Translations under genes and position numbers: made by a program | The notes under the pieces: model-generated | What the model saw: the letters and a program-made list of their open reading frames with translations, nothing else | Database searches by the model: none | Told to the model about the DNA's origin: nothing | Shown: in pieces, positions 35,050 to 43,782 of the stretch | Layout: each line of letters starts with the position of its first letter | Numbering within the stretch: the first letter of the stretch is position 1 | Source: C-114 sp963745405 | GTDB taxonomy: Bacteria > Chloroflexota > Limnocylindria > Limnocylindrales > CSP1-4 | Direction: 5' to 3' | Length of the DNA stretch: 64,000 nucleotides | NCBI GenBank assembly: GCA_963745405.1 | Contig: CAVUWY010000003.1 | Span: 231,983 to 295,982, forward strand

Positions 35050-37635
35050 GTGTCTCATACGTTCGAGACGCAACTCGGTGGCAAGACCCTGACCATCGAG
35101 ACCGGCCGCATGGCACGCCTGGCCGGTGGTTCCGTCACCGTTCGCTACGGTGACACCCTGGTGCTCGGCACCGCCAACCGGTCGGATCCCCGGCCGGGAC
35201 TCGACTTCTTCCCGCTCACCGTCGAGTTCGAGGAGCGGATGTACGCCGCGGGCAAGATCCCGGGCGGCTTCATCAAGCGCGAGGCTCGCGCATCGGAGGC
35301 GGCCACCCTGGCGGCCCGCCTGACCGACCGGCCGATCCGGCCCCTCTTCCCCGAGGGCTACAAGGACGACATCCAGCTGGTCATCACCGTCCTCTCGACG
35401 GACCAGGAGAACGAGCCGGACGTCATCGGCACCGTCGCGGCGTCCGCCGCGCTCACCATCAGCGAGATCCCGTTCGCGGGTCCCGTCGGCGCCGTCCGCG
35501 TCGGCCGGATCGACGGCGAGTTCGTCGTCAACCCGACCTATACCGAGCTCCAGGACTCCGAGCTCGACCTCATCGTGTCGGGCACCCGCGACGCGATCAT
35601 GATGGTCGAGGCCGGCGCCAAGCTGCTGCCCGAGGACGTCATGGCCGAGGCCATCCTCTTCGGCCACCGCGCGCTGCAGCCGCTCATCGACATCCAGGAG
35701 CAGCTCCGCGAGGCCGCCGGCAAGGCCAAGGTCCTGCCGTACATCGAGCCGGGGACCGGATCGGTCCTCGACTTCGTGGCCAAGGTCAACGACAACGAGG
35801 AATTCGTCGTCGTCGACGTCGAGACGACCGGCACGGACCCGAAGCTCGCCGACATCGTCGAGATCGCGGCCGTCCGGATCAAGGCCAACAAGATCGTCGA
35901 CCGCTGGTCGACGCTCGTGAACCCGGGCCGTTCGATCACCGGCCACCAGATGCACGGCATCGTCGACAAGGACGTCAAGGGCGCCCCGTCGCCGAAGGAG
36001 GCGGCCGAGACGTTCATCGCCTTCGCCGGCCGGGCCACGATCGTCGGCCATTCGGTCGGCTTCGACCTCGGCTTCATCGAGGAGGCCCGCGGCGACGGCT
36101 ACCGCTTCGAGCAGGACCGCTACCTCGACACGCTCGTCCTCGCCCGCGAGGGCTATCCGGGCTTCAGCGAGAGCTACAAGCTCAGCGACCTGGCCCGCTT
36201 CTGGGGCATCCCGCTCGAGAATAACCACCGGGCGGCGCCGGACGCCGAAGCGACCGCGCTGCTCCTCCTGGAGTTCGCGGGGGAGCTTCCGAACCGGATC
36301 GAGACGCTCCACGACGGCATCGAGGCGTCGATCCGGGCGACCCGGACCGGCGGCGACTCGAAGGGCCTCCAGGAGGCGGCACGCCGCCAGGCCCGGGTCA
36401 GCAAGAGCCTGTTCAGCCTCGTCCTCAAGAAGACCGCCCGCCAGCTGGCCCTCGACGAGGGGCTGCGGATGGACGGCCGCGGCCTGACCGAGCTGCGCCA
36501 GATCTCGGTGGACGTCGGCGTCCTGCCGCGAGCCCACGGTTCCGGCCTCTTCACCCGGGGCGAGACCCAGGTGCTGACGATCGCCACGCTCGGCGCGTCC
36601 TCGGACGTCCAGCGCATCGATACGATCAGCCCCAAGACCGAGAAGCGCTACATCCACCACTACAACTTCCCGCCCTATTCGACCGGTGAGAACAAGCCGA
36701 TGCGCGGCCCCAGCCGGCGCGACATCGGGCACGGCAATCTGGCCGAGCGTGCGCTCGTGCCGGTCCTGCCGCCGCAGGACGAGTTCCCCTACGTCATCCG
36801 GCTCGTCTCGGAATGCCTCTCGTCGAACGGTTCGACCTCGATGGCGTCGACGTGCGGTTCCACCCTCGCCCTCATGGACGCGGGCGTGCCGATCTCGGCT
36901 CCGGTGGCCGGCGCCGCGATGGGCCTCATCAGCGAGCCGGGTGGCCGGTTCGCCGTCCTGACCGACATCCTCGGCAAGGAGGACTCGGTCGGCGACATGG
37001 ACTTCAAGGTGACCGGTACGCGGGACGGCATCACCGCCCTGCAGATGGACATCAAGGTCAAGGGCATCAACGAGGCGATCATCCGCCAGGGCCTGGCCCA
37101 GGCACTCGAGGCTCGCCTCGCGATCCTCGACAAGATGGTCGCGGTCATCCCCGAGACGCGGGAGACGATGAGCGACTTCGCGCCGCGCATCACGACCATC
37201 AAGATCAACCCCGATCGGATCCGCGACATCATCGGCAAGGGTGGCTCGATGATCCGCAAGATCCAGGAGGAGACCGGCACCGAGATCAACGTCGAGGACG
37301 ACGGCTCGGTCGAGATCGCGGCCGTCTCCGGCGAGAACGCCCGCAAGGCGATCACGTGGATCGAGTCGCTCACCCGCGACGTCGAGGTCGGCGCGCTCTA
37401 CCTCGGCAAGGTCACCCGGATCATGGGCTTCGGCGCCTTCGTCGAGATCCTGCCGGGCAAGGAAGGCCTCGTCCGCATCGGCGAGCTGGCCGACTACCAC
37501 GTCCCGTCGGTCGAGGACGTCGTGTCCGTCGGCGACGAGGTGATGGTCGTGGTCATCGAGGTCGACCGGCAGGGCCGCATCAACCTCAGCCGCAAGGCGG
37601 CGATGCAGCGTCACCTCGCCAAGGAACCGGTCTGA
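35050..37635 (+). CDS. pnp: Polynucleotide phosphorylase with an inserted DEDDh exonuclease domain
   Basis: PNPase degrades RNA 3'->5' by phosphorolysis as a trimer. The first RNase PH domain spans about residues 1-225 (FFPLTVEFEERMYAAGKIPGGF), the second about 465-690 (RMDGRGLTELRQISV, the RGETQVL and FPPYSTGE loops, SSNGSTSMASTCGSTLALMDAGVPI), then KH (IIGKGGSMIRKIQEETGTEI) and S1 (GKVTRIMGFGAFVEILPGKEGLV). In place of most of the central helical linker lies a complete DnaQ-type exonuclease (about 250-415) with all five DEDDh residues: Asp256 and Glu258 (DVETTG), Asp339 (VGFDLGF), and His393 and Asp398 (HRAAPDAE). The 861-residue length exceeds the usual 700 by just this domain. Frame is uninterrupted. 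GTG at 35050 after AGGAGG. Confidence 0.96.
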   Translation: MSHTFETQLGGKTLTIETGRMARLAGGSVTVRYGDTLVLGTANRSDPRPGLDFFPLTVEFEERMYAAGKIPGGFIKREARASEAATLAARLTDRPIRPLFPEGYKDDIQLVITVLSTDQENEPDVIGTVAASAALTISEIPFAGPVGAVRVGRIDGEFVVNPTYTELQDSELDLIVSGTRDAIMMVEAGAKLLPEDVMAEAILFGHRALQPLIDIQEQLREAAGKAKVLPYIEPGTGSVLDFVAKVNDNEEFVVVDVETTGTDPKLADIVEIAAVRIKANKIVDRWSTLVNPGRSITGHQMHGIVDKDVKGAPSPKEAAETFIAFAGRATIVGHSVGFDLGFIEEARGDGYRFEQDRYLDTLVLAREGYPGFSESYKLSDLARFWGIPLENNHRAAPDAEATALLLLEFAGELPNRIETLHDGIEASIRATRTGGDSKGLQEAARRQARVSKSLFSLVLKKTARQLALDEGLRMDGRGLTELRQISVDVGVLPRAHGSGLFTRGETQVLTIATLGASSDVQRIDTISPKTEKRYIHHYNFPPYSTGENKPMRGPSRRDIGHGNLAERALVPVLPPQDEFPYVIRLVSECLSSNGSTSMASTCGSTLALMDAGVPISAPVAGAAMGLISEPGGRFAVLTDILGKEDSVGDMDFKVTGTRDGITALQMDIKVKGINEAIIRQGLAQALEARLAILDKMVAVIPETRETMSDFAPRITTIKINPDRIRDIIGKGGSMIRKIQEETGTEINVEDDGSVEIAAVSGENARKAITWIESLTRDVEVGALYLGKVTRIMGFGAFVEILPGKEGLVRIGELADYHVPSVEDVVSVGDEVMVVVIEVDRQGRINLSRKAAMQRHLAKEPV

Positions 37636-37664
37636 GCGTCCGCTCCGACCACTCGCCACACGAG

Positions 37665-37701
37665 GCGCGCCGCCGGGAGACCGGCGGCGCGCTGCTATAC
37701 T
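37665..37701 (+). terminator. pnp terminator fused to the asd promoter
   Basis: A perfect 12-base GC stem (37665-37676 with 37681-37692) closed by a GAGA tetraloop ends immediately before TGC-TATACT (-10 at 37696-37701). The hairpin occupies the place of a -35. It probably stops pnp transcripts while the next unit, asd-udg-rnj-ftsK, starts from the adjoining extended -10. Confidence 0.65.
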
Positions 37702-37747
37702 CGGGCGAGATCCCGACCATCACCATCCGAGCGGAGCCGTGCCACCG

Positions 37748-38818
37748 ATGACCCGCCAGCCGCTGTCCGTCGCGGTCGTCGGAGCGACCGGCGCCGTCGG
37801 CCGGACGATGATCCAGGTGCTGACCGAGCGGGAGTTCCCGCTCCGCGAACTGCGCCTGCTCGCCTCGGGACGCTCGGCCGGCCGGACCGTCAGCGTCGAC
37901 GGGCGGACCCTCGAGGTGGGTGAGGCGGTCCCGGAGGCGTTCGACGGCGTCGATATCGCCCTGTTCAGCGCGGGCGCCTCGATCTCGGAGGTCCTGGCCC
38001 CGGCGGCCGTGGATCGCGGGGCCACGGTCATCGACAACTCGAGCGCCTGGCGGATGACCGACGGCGTCCCGCTCGTGGTGTCCCAGGTCAACCCGGACGA
38101 CGCGGCGACCCACGACGGGATCATCGCCAACCCCAACTGCTCGACGATGCAGCTCGTCCCCGTGCTCATGGCGCTCCGCGACGCGGTCGGCATCGAGCGA
38201 GTCGTCGTCGACACCTACCAGAGCGTGTCGGGGACCGGCGCCGACGCGATGGCCGAGCTCGAGGAGCAGGTCCGCGGCCATGTGACCGGCGACGATGTCG
38301 CGCCGTCCGTCTATCCCCATAGGATCGCCTTCAACGCCCTGCCCGAGATCGACGTCTTCCTCCCCAACGGCTACACCAAGGAGGAGTGGAAGCTCGTCCA
38401 GGAGAGCCGCAAGATCCTCCACCTGCCCGACCTCCGGATCAGCGCCACGGCCGTCCGGGTGCCCGTCTTCGTCGGCCATTCCGAGGCGGTCCACGTCGAG
38501 TTGCGCAGGCCGATGGCGCCCGACACGGCTCGAGCCCTCTTCGCGGCCGTCCCCGGCGTCGTGGTCCAGGACGATCCGGCCGCCCACGTCTACCCGCTCG
38601 CCATCGACGCTGCCGGACGGGACGAGGTGTTCGTCGGCCGGGTCCGCCAGGATCCGTCGATCGAGGACGGGCGCGGGCTCGCCTTCTGGGTCGTCTCCGA
38701 CAACCTCCGCAAGGGCGCCGCCACGAACGCGGTCGAGATCGCCGAGCTGCTGGCCGAGCGCGGCTGGGTCGACCGGGCGTCCGCCCGTGCCGGCGTGGCC
38801 ACGGCCGGAGCCGCGTGA
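37748..38818 (+). CDS. asd: Aspartate-semialdehyde dehydrogenase
   Basis: Reduces aspartyl phosphate to aspartate semialdehyde for lysine/diaminopimelate, methionine and threonine. The 356-residue protein has VAVVGATGAVGRTMIQVL (residues 7-24, NADP loop), the SAGASISEV segment, the active-site NPNCSTMQLVPVL containing the catalytic Cys, and DTYQSVSGTGADAM. A GTG nine bases upstream (37739) is an alternative start. Diaminopimelate would feed peptidoglycan synthesis. Confidence 0.96.
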   Translation: MTRQPLSVAVVGATGAVGRTMIQVLTEREFPLRELRLLASGRSAGRTVSVDGRTLEVGEAVPEAFDGVDIALFSAGASISEVLAPAAVDRGATVIDNSSAWRMTDGVPLVVSQVNPDDAATHDGIIANPNCSTMQLVPVLMALRDAVGIERVVVDTYQSVSGTGADAMAELEEQVRGHVTGDDVAPSVYPHRIAFNALPEIDVFLPNGYTKEEWKLVQESRKILHLPDLRISATAVRVPVFVGHSEAVHVELRRPMAPDTARALFAAVPGVVVQDDPAAHVYPLAIDAAGRDEVFVGRVRQDPSIEDGRGLAFWVVSDNLRKGAATNAVEIAELLAERGWVDRASARAGVATAGAA

Positions 38819-39615
38819 CGGAAGCGGAGCGCCGAGCGGCGCTCGACGAGGTCGCCGCGGAGGTCCGGGCCTGCACCCGATGCCGCCTCCACGAGGGACG
38901 GACCAGGGCGGTGCCGGGCGAGGGCCACCCGTCGACCGAGGTCGTCTTCGTCGGGGAGGGCCCAGGCTTCAACGAGGATCGCCAGGGACGACCGTTCGTC
39001 GGTGCCGCCGGGACGTTCCTCGGCGAGCTGCTCGGCTCGGTCGGCTGGCGCCGCGACGAGGTGTTCATCACGAACATCGTCAAGTGCCGCCCGCCCGGCA
39101 ATCGCGACCCCGAGCCCGACGAGGTGGCCGCCTGCGCCCCGTACCTCCATCGCCAGCTCGAGGCGCTCGACCCTGCCCTCATCGTCACGCTCGGCCGCCA
39201 TTCGCTCGCCCGGTTCATGCCCGGCGGCCGCATCGGCCAGGTCCACGGGACCACGCGGCCGGTCGATCCGGAGACGGGAGCGCGCGACGCGACGGTCTTC
39301 GCGATGTATCACCCCGCCGCGGCGCTCCACCAGGGGTCGCTCCGCCAGACCCTCCTCGACGACATGACCCGGGTCCCGGCGGCCCTCGTCGCCTCCCGCG
39401 AGCGGCGCGAAGCAGCGACGGAGGCGGCGCCCGATGCGACTCGCGACGCCGTGCCGGAGCCATCGGCGACCCTCGTCGCGCCCGAGCCTGCTCAGGGCCG
39501 CGAGCCTGCTCAGGGCCCCGAGCCCGCGCCGTCGGTCGAACCGGCGATCCAGCAGCCGTCGGTCGCCGCGCTGCCGAGCGCGGCGGTCGTCGACGACCAG
39601 TTGTCGATCTTCTGA
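38815..39615 (+). CDS. Family 4 uracil-DNA glycosylase with a clamp-binding tail
   Basis: Removes uracil from DNA and, in this family, contains an [4Fe-4S] cluster. Diagnostic segments: CTRCRLHEGRTRAVPG near residue 18 (first cluster cysteines), VGEGPGFNEDRQGRPFVGAAG, NIVKCRPPGNRDP (third Cys) and MYHPAAALHQG. After the catalytic core (about 205 residues) comes a disordered Pro/Glu/Ala tail containing a duplicated EPAQGxEPAQG unit and ending in DDQLSIF. This ending matches the bacterial sliding-clamp motif QLSLF, which would tether repair to DnaN. GTG start coupled to asd. Confidence 0.92.
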   Translation: MTEAERRAALDEVAAEVRACTRCRLHEGRTRAVPGEGHPSTEVVFVGEGPGFNEDRQGRPFVGAAGTFLGELLGSVGWRRDEVFITNIVKCRPPGNRDPEPDEVAACAPYLHRQLEALDPALIVTLGRHSLARFMPGGRIGQVHGTTRPVDPETGARDATVFAMYHPAAALHQGSLRQTLLDDMTRVPAALVASRERREAATEAAPDATRDAVPEPSATLVAPEPAQGREPAQGPEPAPSVEPAIQQPSVAALPSAAVVDDQLSIF

Positions 39616-39623
39616 GGCCGGCG

Positions 39624-41303
39624 ATGGCGAAGGCAGCGACGACCGATCTGGGGATGCCGCTCCGGATCATCCCGCTCGGCGGGGTGGGCGAGATCGGCAA
39701 GAACATGTACGTGTTCGAGTACGGCGACGACATCGTCGTCATCGACTGCGGCCTCATGTTCCCCGACGAGGAGATGTTCGGGATCGACCTCGTCATCCCC
39801 GACATCACATACCTCAAGGAGCGGCGGGCCAACGTCCGGGCCTTCCTCATCACCCACGCCCACGAGGACCACGTCGGCGGCCTGCCGTACGTCCTGCCGG
39901 AGTTCCCCGGCGTCCCTGTCTACGCGAGCACACTGGCCCGGGGCCTGCTCGGCAACAAGATCAAGGAGCACAAGCTCCACAACAACCCGCTCAAGCCGCT
40001 CGACCCCGGCGACGAGATCCAGATCGGGCCGTTCACCGTCATCCCGTTCCGCATCGGCCACTCGATCCCCGACGCGATGGGCATCGCCCTGCGGACGCCG
40101 GTCGGCACGGTCGTCCACACCGGCGACTTCAAGTTCGATCACACCCCGGTCGACGGCAAGCTGTCCGACTTCGCGATCCTTGCCGCACTCGGCGCCGAGG
40201 GGGTCATCTGCCTCCTGTCGGACTCGACCCGGGCGGAGAACCCGGGCTACACCCCGTCGGAGCGGACGGTCGGCGAGGCCTTCCGCGAGATCATGGAGCC
40301 GCTCGACGGGCGGGTGATCGTCGCCACGTTCGCCTCGAACATCGCCCGCGTCCAGCAGGTCCTCGACGCGGCCGCCACGTTCGACCGCAAGGTGGCCGTC
40401 ATCGGCCGCTCGATGGAGCAGAACTTCCGGATCGCCAGCGACCTCGGCTACCTGACCTACGACCCGAGCCGGATCGTGGCCAAGGACAAGATCAACGAGG
40501 TTCCGGCCGGCAAGCTCGTCATCGCTACGACCGGCGCCCAGGGCGAGCCGATGGCCGGCCTCGCCCGGATGGCCAACCGCGATCACCGCTTCGTCGAGAT
40601 CCAGCCCGGCGACACCGTCATCGTCAGCGCCAGCCCTATCCCCGGCAACGAGGAATACGTCGCCCGGACGATCGACAACCTCTTCAAGGCCGGGGCGAAC
40701 GTCTTCTACCACACGATCAAGCGGGCCCACGTCTCCGGCCATGCGAGCCAGGAAGAGCTCAAGCTCATGCTCGGGCTCACCAAGCCGCGCCACTTCATCC
40801 CGATCCACGGCGAGTTCCGGATGCAGGTCCAGCACGGCCGCCTGGCGATCGAGACCGGCGTCGAACCCGACAACGTGTTCATCATCGAGAACGGCACGCC
40901 GATCGAGTTCCTGTCCGACGGGAGCGCCCGCCGCGGCCAGCCGGTCGCGGCCGGCTACGTCTTCGTCGACGGCCTCTCGGTCGGCGACGTCGGCGAGGTG
41001 GTGCTCCGCGACCGCCGGGCGCTCGCCAACGACGGCATGTTCATGATCGTCGTGACCGTAGACAAGCAGACCGGCACGGTCATCGGGCGTCCCGAGATCA
41101 TCACCCGCGGCTTCGTGCCGACCGACCGCGACCCGATCATCGAGTCGACCACCGAACGGGTCATCGCGGCCATCGAGAACCCCGGCGACCACATCAGCGA
41201 GATCGCCCTCCTCAAGAGCCAGATCAAGGACGCCGTCTCGCGGCACCTCTACGAGCAGACGAAGCGCCGGCCGATGGTCTTCCCGGTCGTGGTGGAGGTT
41301 TAG
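39624..41303 (+). CDS. rnj: Ribonuclease J
   Basis: Metallo-beta-lactamase/beta-CASP RNase with both endonuclease and 5'->3' exonuclease activity, central to mRNA decay and rRNA maturation where RNase E is absent. The 559-residue protein has PLGGVGEIGKNMYVFEY, the metal motif HAHEDH at 78-83, VHTGDFKFD, SDSTRAENPGYTPSE, the beta-CASP FASNIARVQQVLD and SGHASQEELKLM, and the C-terminal domain. ATG at 39624. Together with the PNPase fusion, RNase III and NrnA it makes this 10 kb rich in RNA-decay genes. Confidence 0.96.
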   Translation: MAKAATTDLGMPLRIIPLGGVGEIGKNMYVFEYGDDIVVIDCGLMFPDEEMFGIDLVIPDITYLKERRANVRAFLITHAHEDHVGGLPYVLPEFPGVPVYASTLARGLLGNKIKEHKLHNNPLKPLDPGDEIQIGPFTVIPFRIGHSIPDAMGIALRTPVGTVVHTGDFKFDHTPVDGKLSDFAILAALGAEGVICLLSDSTRAENPGYTPSERTVGEAFREIMEPLDGRVIVATFASNIARVQQVLDAAATFDRKVAVIGRSMEQNFRIASDLGYLTYDPSRIVAKDKINEVPAGKLVIATTGAQGEPMAGLARMANRDHRFVEIQPGDTVIVSASPIPGNEEYVARTIDNLFKAGANVFYHTIKRAHVSGHASQEELKLMLGLTKPRHFIPIHGEFRMQVQHGRLAIETGVEPDNVFIIENGTPIEFLSDGSARRGQPVAAGYVFVDGLSVGDVGEVVLRDRRALANDGMFMIVVTVDKQTGTVIGRPEIITRGFVPTDRDPIIESTTERVIAAIENPGDHISEIALLKSQIKDAVSRHLYEQTKRRPMVFPVVVEV

Positions 41304-41306
41304 GCG

Positions 41307-43616
41307 ATGGCCACCCGGCGTCGGCCGGCGACACGTCGGAGCAGCCGCTCCCGGCGCTCGACCCCGATGTTCCCGGAGGTCAGCCAGGACGTCGTCCGCT
41401 CCATCGTCGGCATCGTCCTCCTCGTCGCCGGCGCCGTCATGCTCATCGCCCTCATCCTGCCCGGCCAGGGCCGCCTCACCGACGTGTGGCGCGACTGGGT
41501 CGCTCCGTGGCTCGGCTCGGGGCGCTGGTTCCTGCCGTTCATCCTCCTCGGCGCGGGTGCCTACGTGGAACGCGTCCAGCGCGGGACGACGAACTGGACC
41601 CTGACCCTCGTCGGCATCCTCATCGCCTACCTCGGCCTGCTCGGCGTCATGGCCTTCTTCGGACCCCACCGCGGCGGCAACATCGGGACCTGGGAGATGC
41701 AGACGCTCAGCGGTCTCATCACCAAACCCGGCGCATTCATCGTCCTGTTCGGTGTCGGCGTCGCCGGGGTCCTCCTCGCCCTCGACATGAGCCTGCCGAA
41801 CCTCATCGCGCCCCTGCGCGACTTCGGAGCCGGGATCGCCGCCTCACTGACCCGCTCCGACGCGCCGGCAGAGAAGCCGCCGGCACGGGCCCCGCGAGCC
41901 GTCCCGATCGTGGCCGACCCGCCGGCGTCGGGCGGTCCCGTACCCACCGTTCGCGACCTGCCGCCCCCAGAGCACAACGAGGCGCCGATGAGCCAGACCA
42001 TCTGGTCCGCGCGCAACCCAGGTGGCGTGGGAGGGTCCGGGGCACCCGCACCGGCGGGCAGGCCCGGCACGGCCGTCGCCCCGGCCGCGGTGCTCGGCGA
42101 CGCGGCCGTCGAGCTCCTCGAGGCGTTCGACGCCGCACCGCCGACGCTCGACCACGACTGGATCCTGCCACCGGTCGAGCTCGTCGAGGTCCGCGCGGAG
42201 CGGGGCATCGGCGCGAAGGTCGACAACAGCACGAACATCGCCCGTATCGAGTCGAAGCTGCGCGACTTCGGCATCCCGGCCCAGGTCGTCGACGTCAACA
42301 CCGGCCCGGTGATCACCCAGTACGAGGTGAAGCCCGCCAGTGCCGTCAAGCTCTCGCGGATCGAGGCCCTGGCCGACGACCTGGCGATGGCCCTGGCTGC
42401 CCGGACGATCCGGATCGAGGCACCGATCCCGGGCAAGGACGTCGTCGGCATCGAGATCCCCAACCATGTCAGCGAGGTCGTCGGGTTCCGCAACCTCGTC
42501 GACGATTCGAACATGCTCACCAGCACGAGCCGGCTGACGTTCGCCCTCGGCCGCGACGTGTCGGGCGAGCCCTATGCGGTCGACCTCGCCAAGATGCCGC
42601 ACCTCCTCGTGGCCGGGGCGACGGGTTCGGGCAAGAGCGTCTGCATCAACGCCCTCATCACGAGCCTCCTCATGCACGCCACGCCCGAGGAGGTCCGGCT
42701 CATCCTCATCGACCTCAAGCGGGTCGAGCTCGCCCCGTACGACGGCCTGCCGCACCTCCTGTCGCCGGTCATCAACGAGCCGCGTGACGCGAAGTCGGCC
42801 ATCGACTGGGCCGTCCACCAGATGGAGGAGCGCTACAAGGCCCTCGCCTCGAAGGCTGCCCGCAACATCGCCGCCTACAACGCGAGCGAGCGGGTGACGC
42901 CGGACGAGAGGCTGCCCTACATCGTGATCATCATCGACGAGCTGGCCGACCTCATCATGCGCGAGGGTCGGAAGGTCGAGGACCCGATCGTCAAGATCGC
43001 CCAGAAGGCGCGGGCCGTCGGGATCCACCTCGTCCTCGCGACGCAGCGGCCGTCGGTGAACGTGGTGACCGGCCTCATCAAGGCCAACGTCCCGTCCCGT
43101 ATCGCCTTCGCCATGGCCTCGATGGTCGACTCGCGGACCGTCCTCGACCAGCCGGGAGCCGAGGACCTGATCGGTCGCGGCGACATGCTCTACCAGCCGG
43201 TCGACCTGCCCCGCCCGATCCGGTTGCAGGGGGTCTTCGTGAGCGATGACGAGGTCGCCAAGGTGACCCGCCACTGGACCGACCAGTCGCCGCCGCGCTA
43301 CGACCCCGACGTCCTCGCCTACATCGAGACGGAGGGCAACGGCGACAGCCAGTTCGGCTGGCTCGCCGCGATGGCCGACGACGATATGGTGGTCCCTGCC
43401 GCCGAGCTCGTGACGACCCTCGGCAAGGCCTCGACGTCGATGCTCCAGACGAAGCTCAAGGTCGGCTTCAGCCGCGCCAGCCGCCTCATGGACGAACTCG
43501 AGCGCTACGGAGTGATCGGGCCGCAGGACCCGCGCAACCCGGCCGTGCCGCGGATCGTCTACGGACGCGAGAACTGGCTCGTGAGCCACGACGACATCGA
43601 CGACCCGGGAGCCTGA
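41307..43616 (+). CDS. ftsK: DNA translocase FtsK/SpoIIIE
   Basis: Septum-anchored motor that pumps chromosome ends through the closing septum. The 769-residue protein has four N-terminal transmembrane segments (about 26-50, 72-90, 97-117, 140-160), a 120-residue Pro/Ala-rich linker, the alpha-beta motor with Walker A GATGSGKSV near 438-446 and IIIDELADLIM as Walker B, and the C-terminal winged-helix gamma domain (ASTSMLQTKLKVGFSRASRLMDELE) that reads KOPS-like sequences. It starts three bases after rnj. Confidence 0.96.
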   Translation: MATRRRPATRRSSRSRRSTPMFPEVSQDVVRSIVGIVLLVAGAVMLIALILPGQGRLTDVWRDWVAPWLGSGRWFLPFILLGAGAYVERVQRGTTNWTLTLVGILIAYLGLLGVMAFFGPHRGGNIGTWEMQTLSGLITKPGAFIVLFGVGVAGVLLALDMSLPNLIAPLRDFGAGIAASLTRSDAPAEKPPARAPRAVPIVADPPASGGPVPTVRDLPPPEHNEAPMSQTIWSARNPGGVGGSGAPAPAGRPGTAVAPAAVLGDAAVELLEAFDAAPPTLDHDWILPPVELVEVRAERGIGAKVDNSTNIARIESKLRDFGIPAQVVDVNTGPVITQYEVKPASAVKLSRIEALADDLAMALAARTIRIEAPIPGKDVVGIEIPNHVSEVVGFRNLVDDSNMLTSTSRLTFALGRDVSGEPYAVDLAKMPHLLVAGATGSGKSVCINALITSLLMHATPEEVRLILIDLKRVELAPYDGLPHLLSPVINEPRDAKSAIDWAVHQMEERYKALASKAARNIAAYNASERVTPDERLPYIVIIIDELADLIMREGRKVEDPIVKIAQKARAVGIHLVLATQRPSVNVVTGLIKANVPSRIAFAMASMVDSRTVLDQPGAEDLIGRGDMLYQPVDLPRPIRLQGVFVSDDEVAKVTRHWTDQSPPRYDPDVLAYIETEGNGDSQFGWLAAMADDDMVVPAAELVTTLGKASTSMLQTKLKVGFSRASRLMDELERYGVIGPQDPRNPAVPRIVYGRENWLVSHDDIDDPGA

Positions 43617-43717
43617 CCGCCGCGGATCCGCCGCCGGGTCGCTGTCGGACCGCCGCTCCAGGGGAGGCAGCCGAACGGCAGGTGCCGTCGGCCGGAAGGG
43701 TCATCGACAACGTCGGG

Positions 43718-43723
43718 TATCCT
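43718..43723 (+). promoter_or_regulatory. Probable -10 for the RodZ-like gene
   Basis: TATCCT in GGGTATCCTGAGCGCC, 60 bases before the ATG, in the 166-base gap after ftsK. No clear -35. Confidence 0.4.
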
Positions 43724-43782
43724 GAGCGCCTAGCGGTCGGCGCGCGCGCGGCGTCCCGGCCCCAGAGGGACTGACTATCCGC

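Noticed and set aside
39434..42787. Plus-strand frame of over 1,100 codons across rnj and ftsK
   Set aside because: Arg/Pro/His-rich shadow in an alternative frame of two well-conserved genes.
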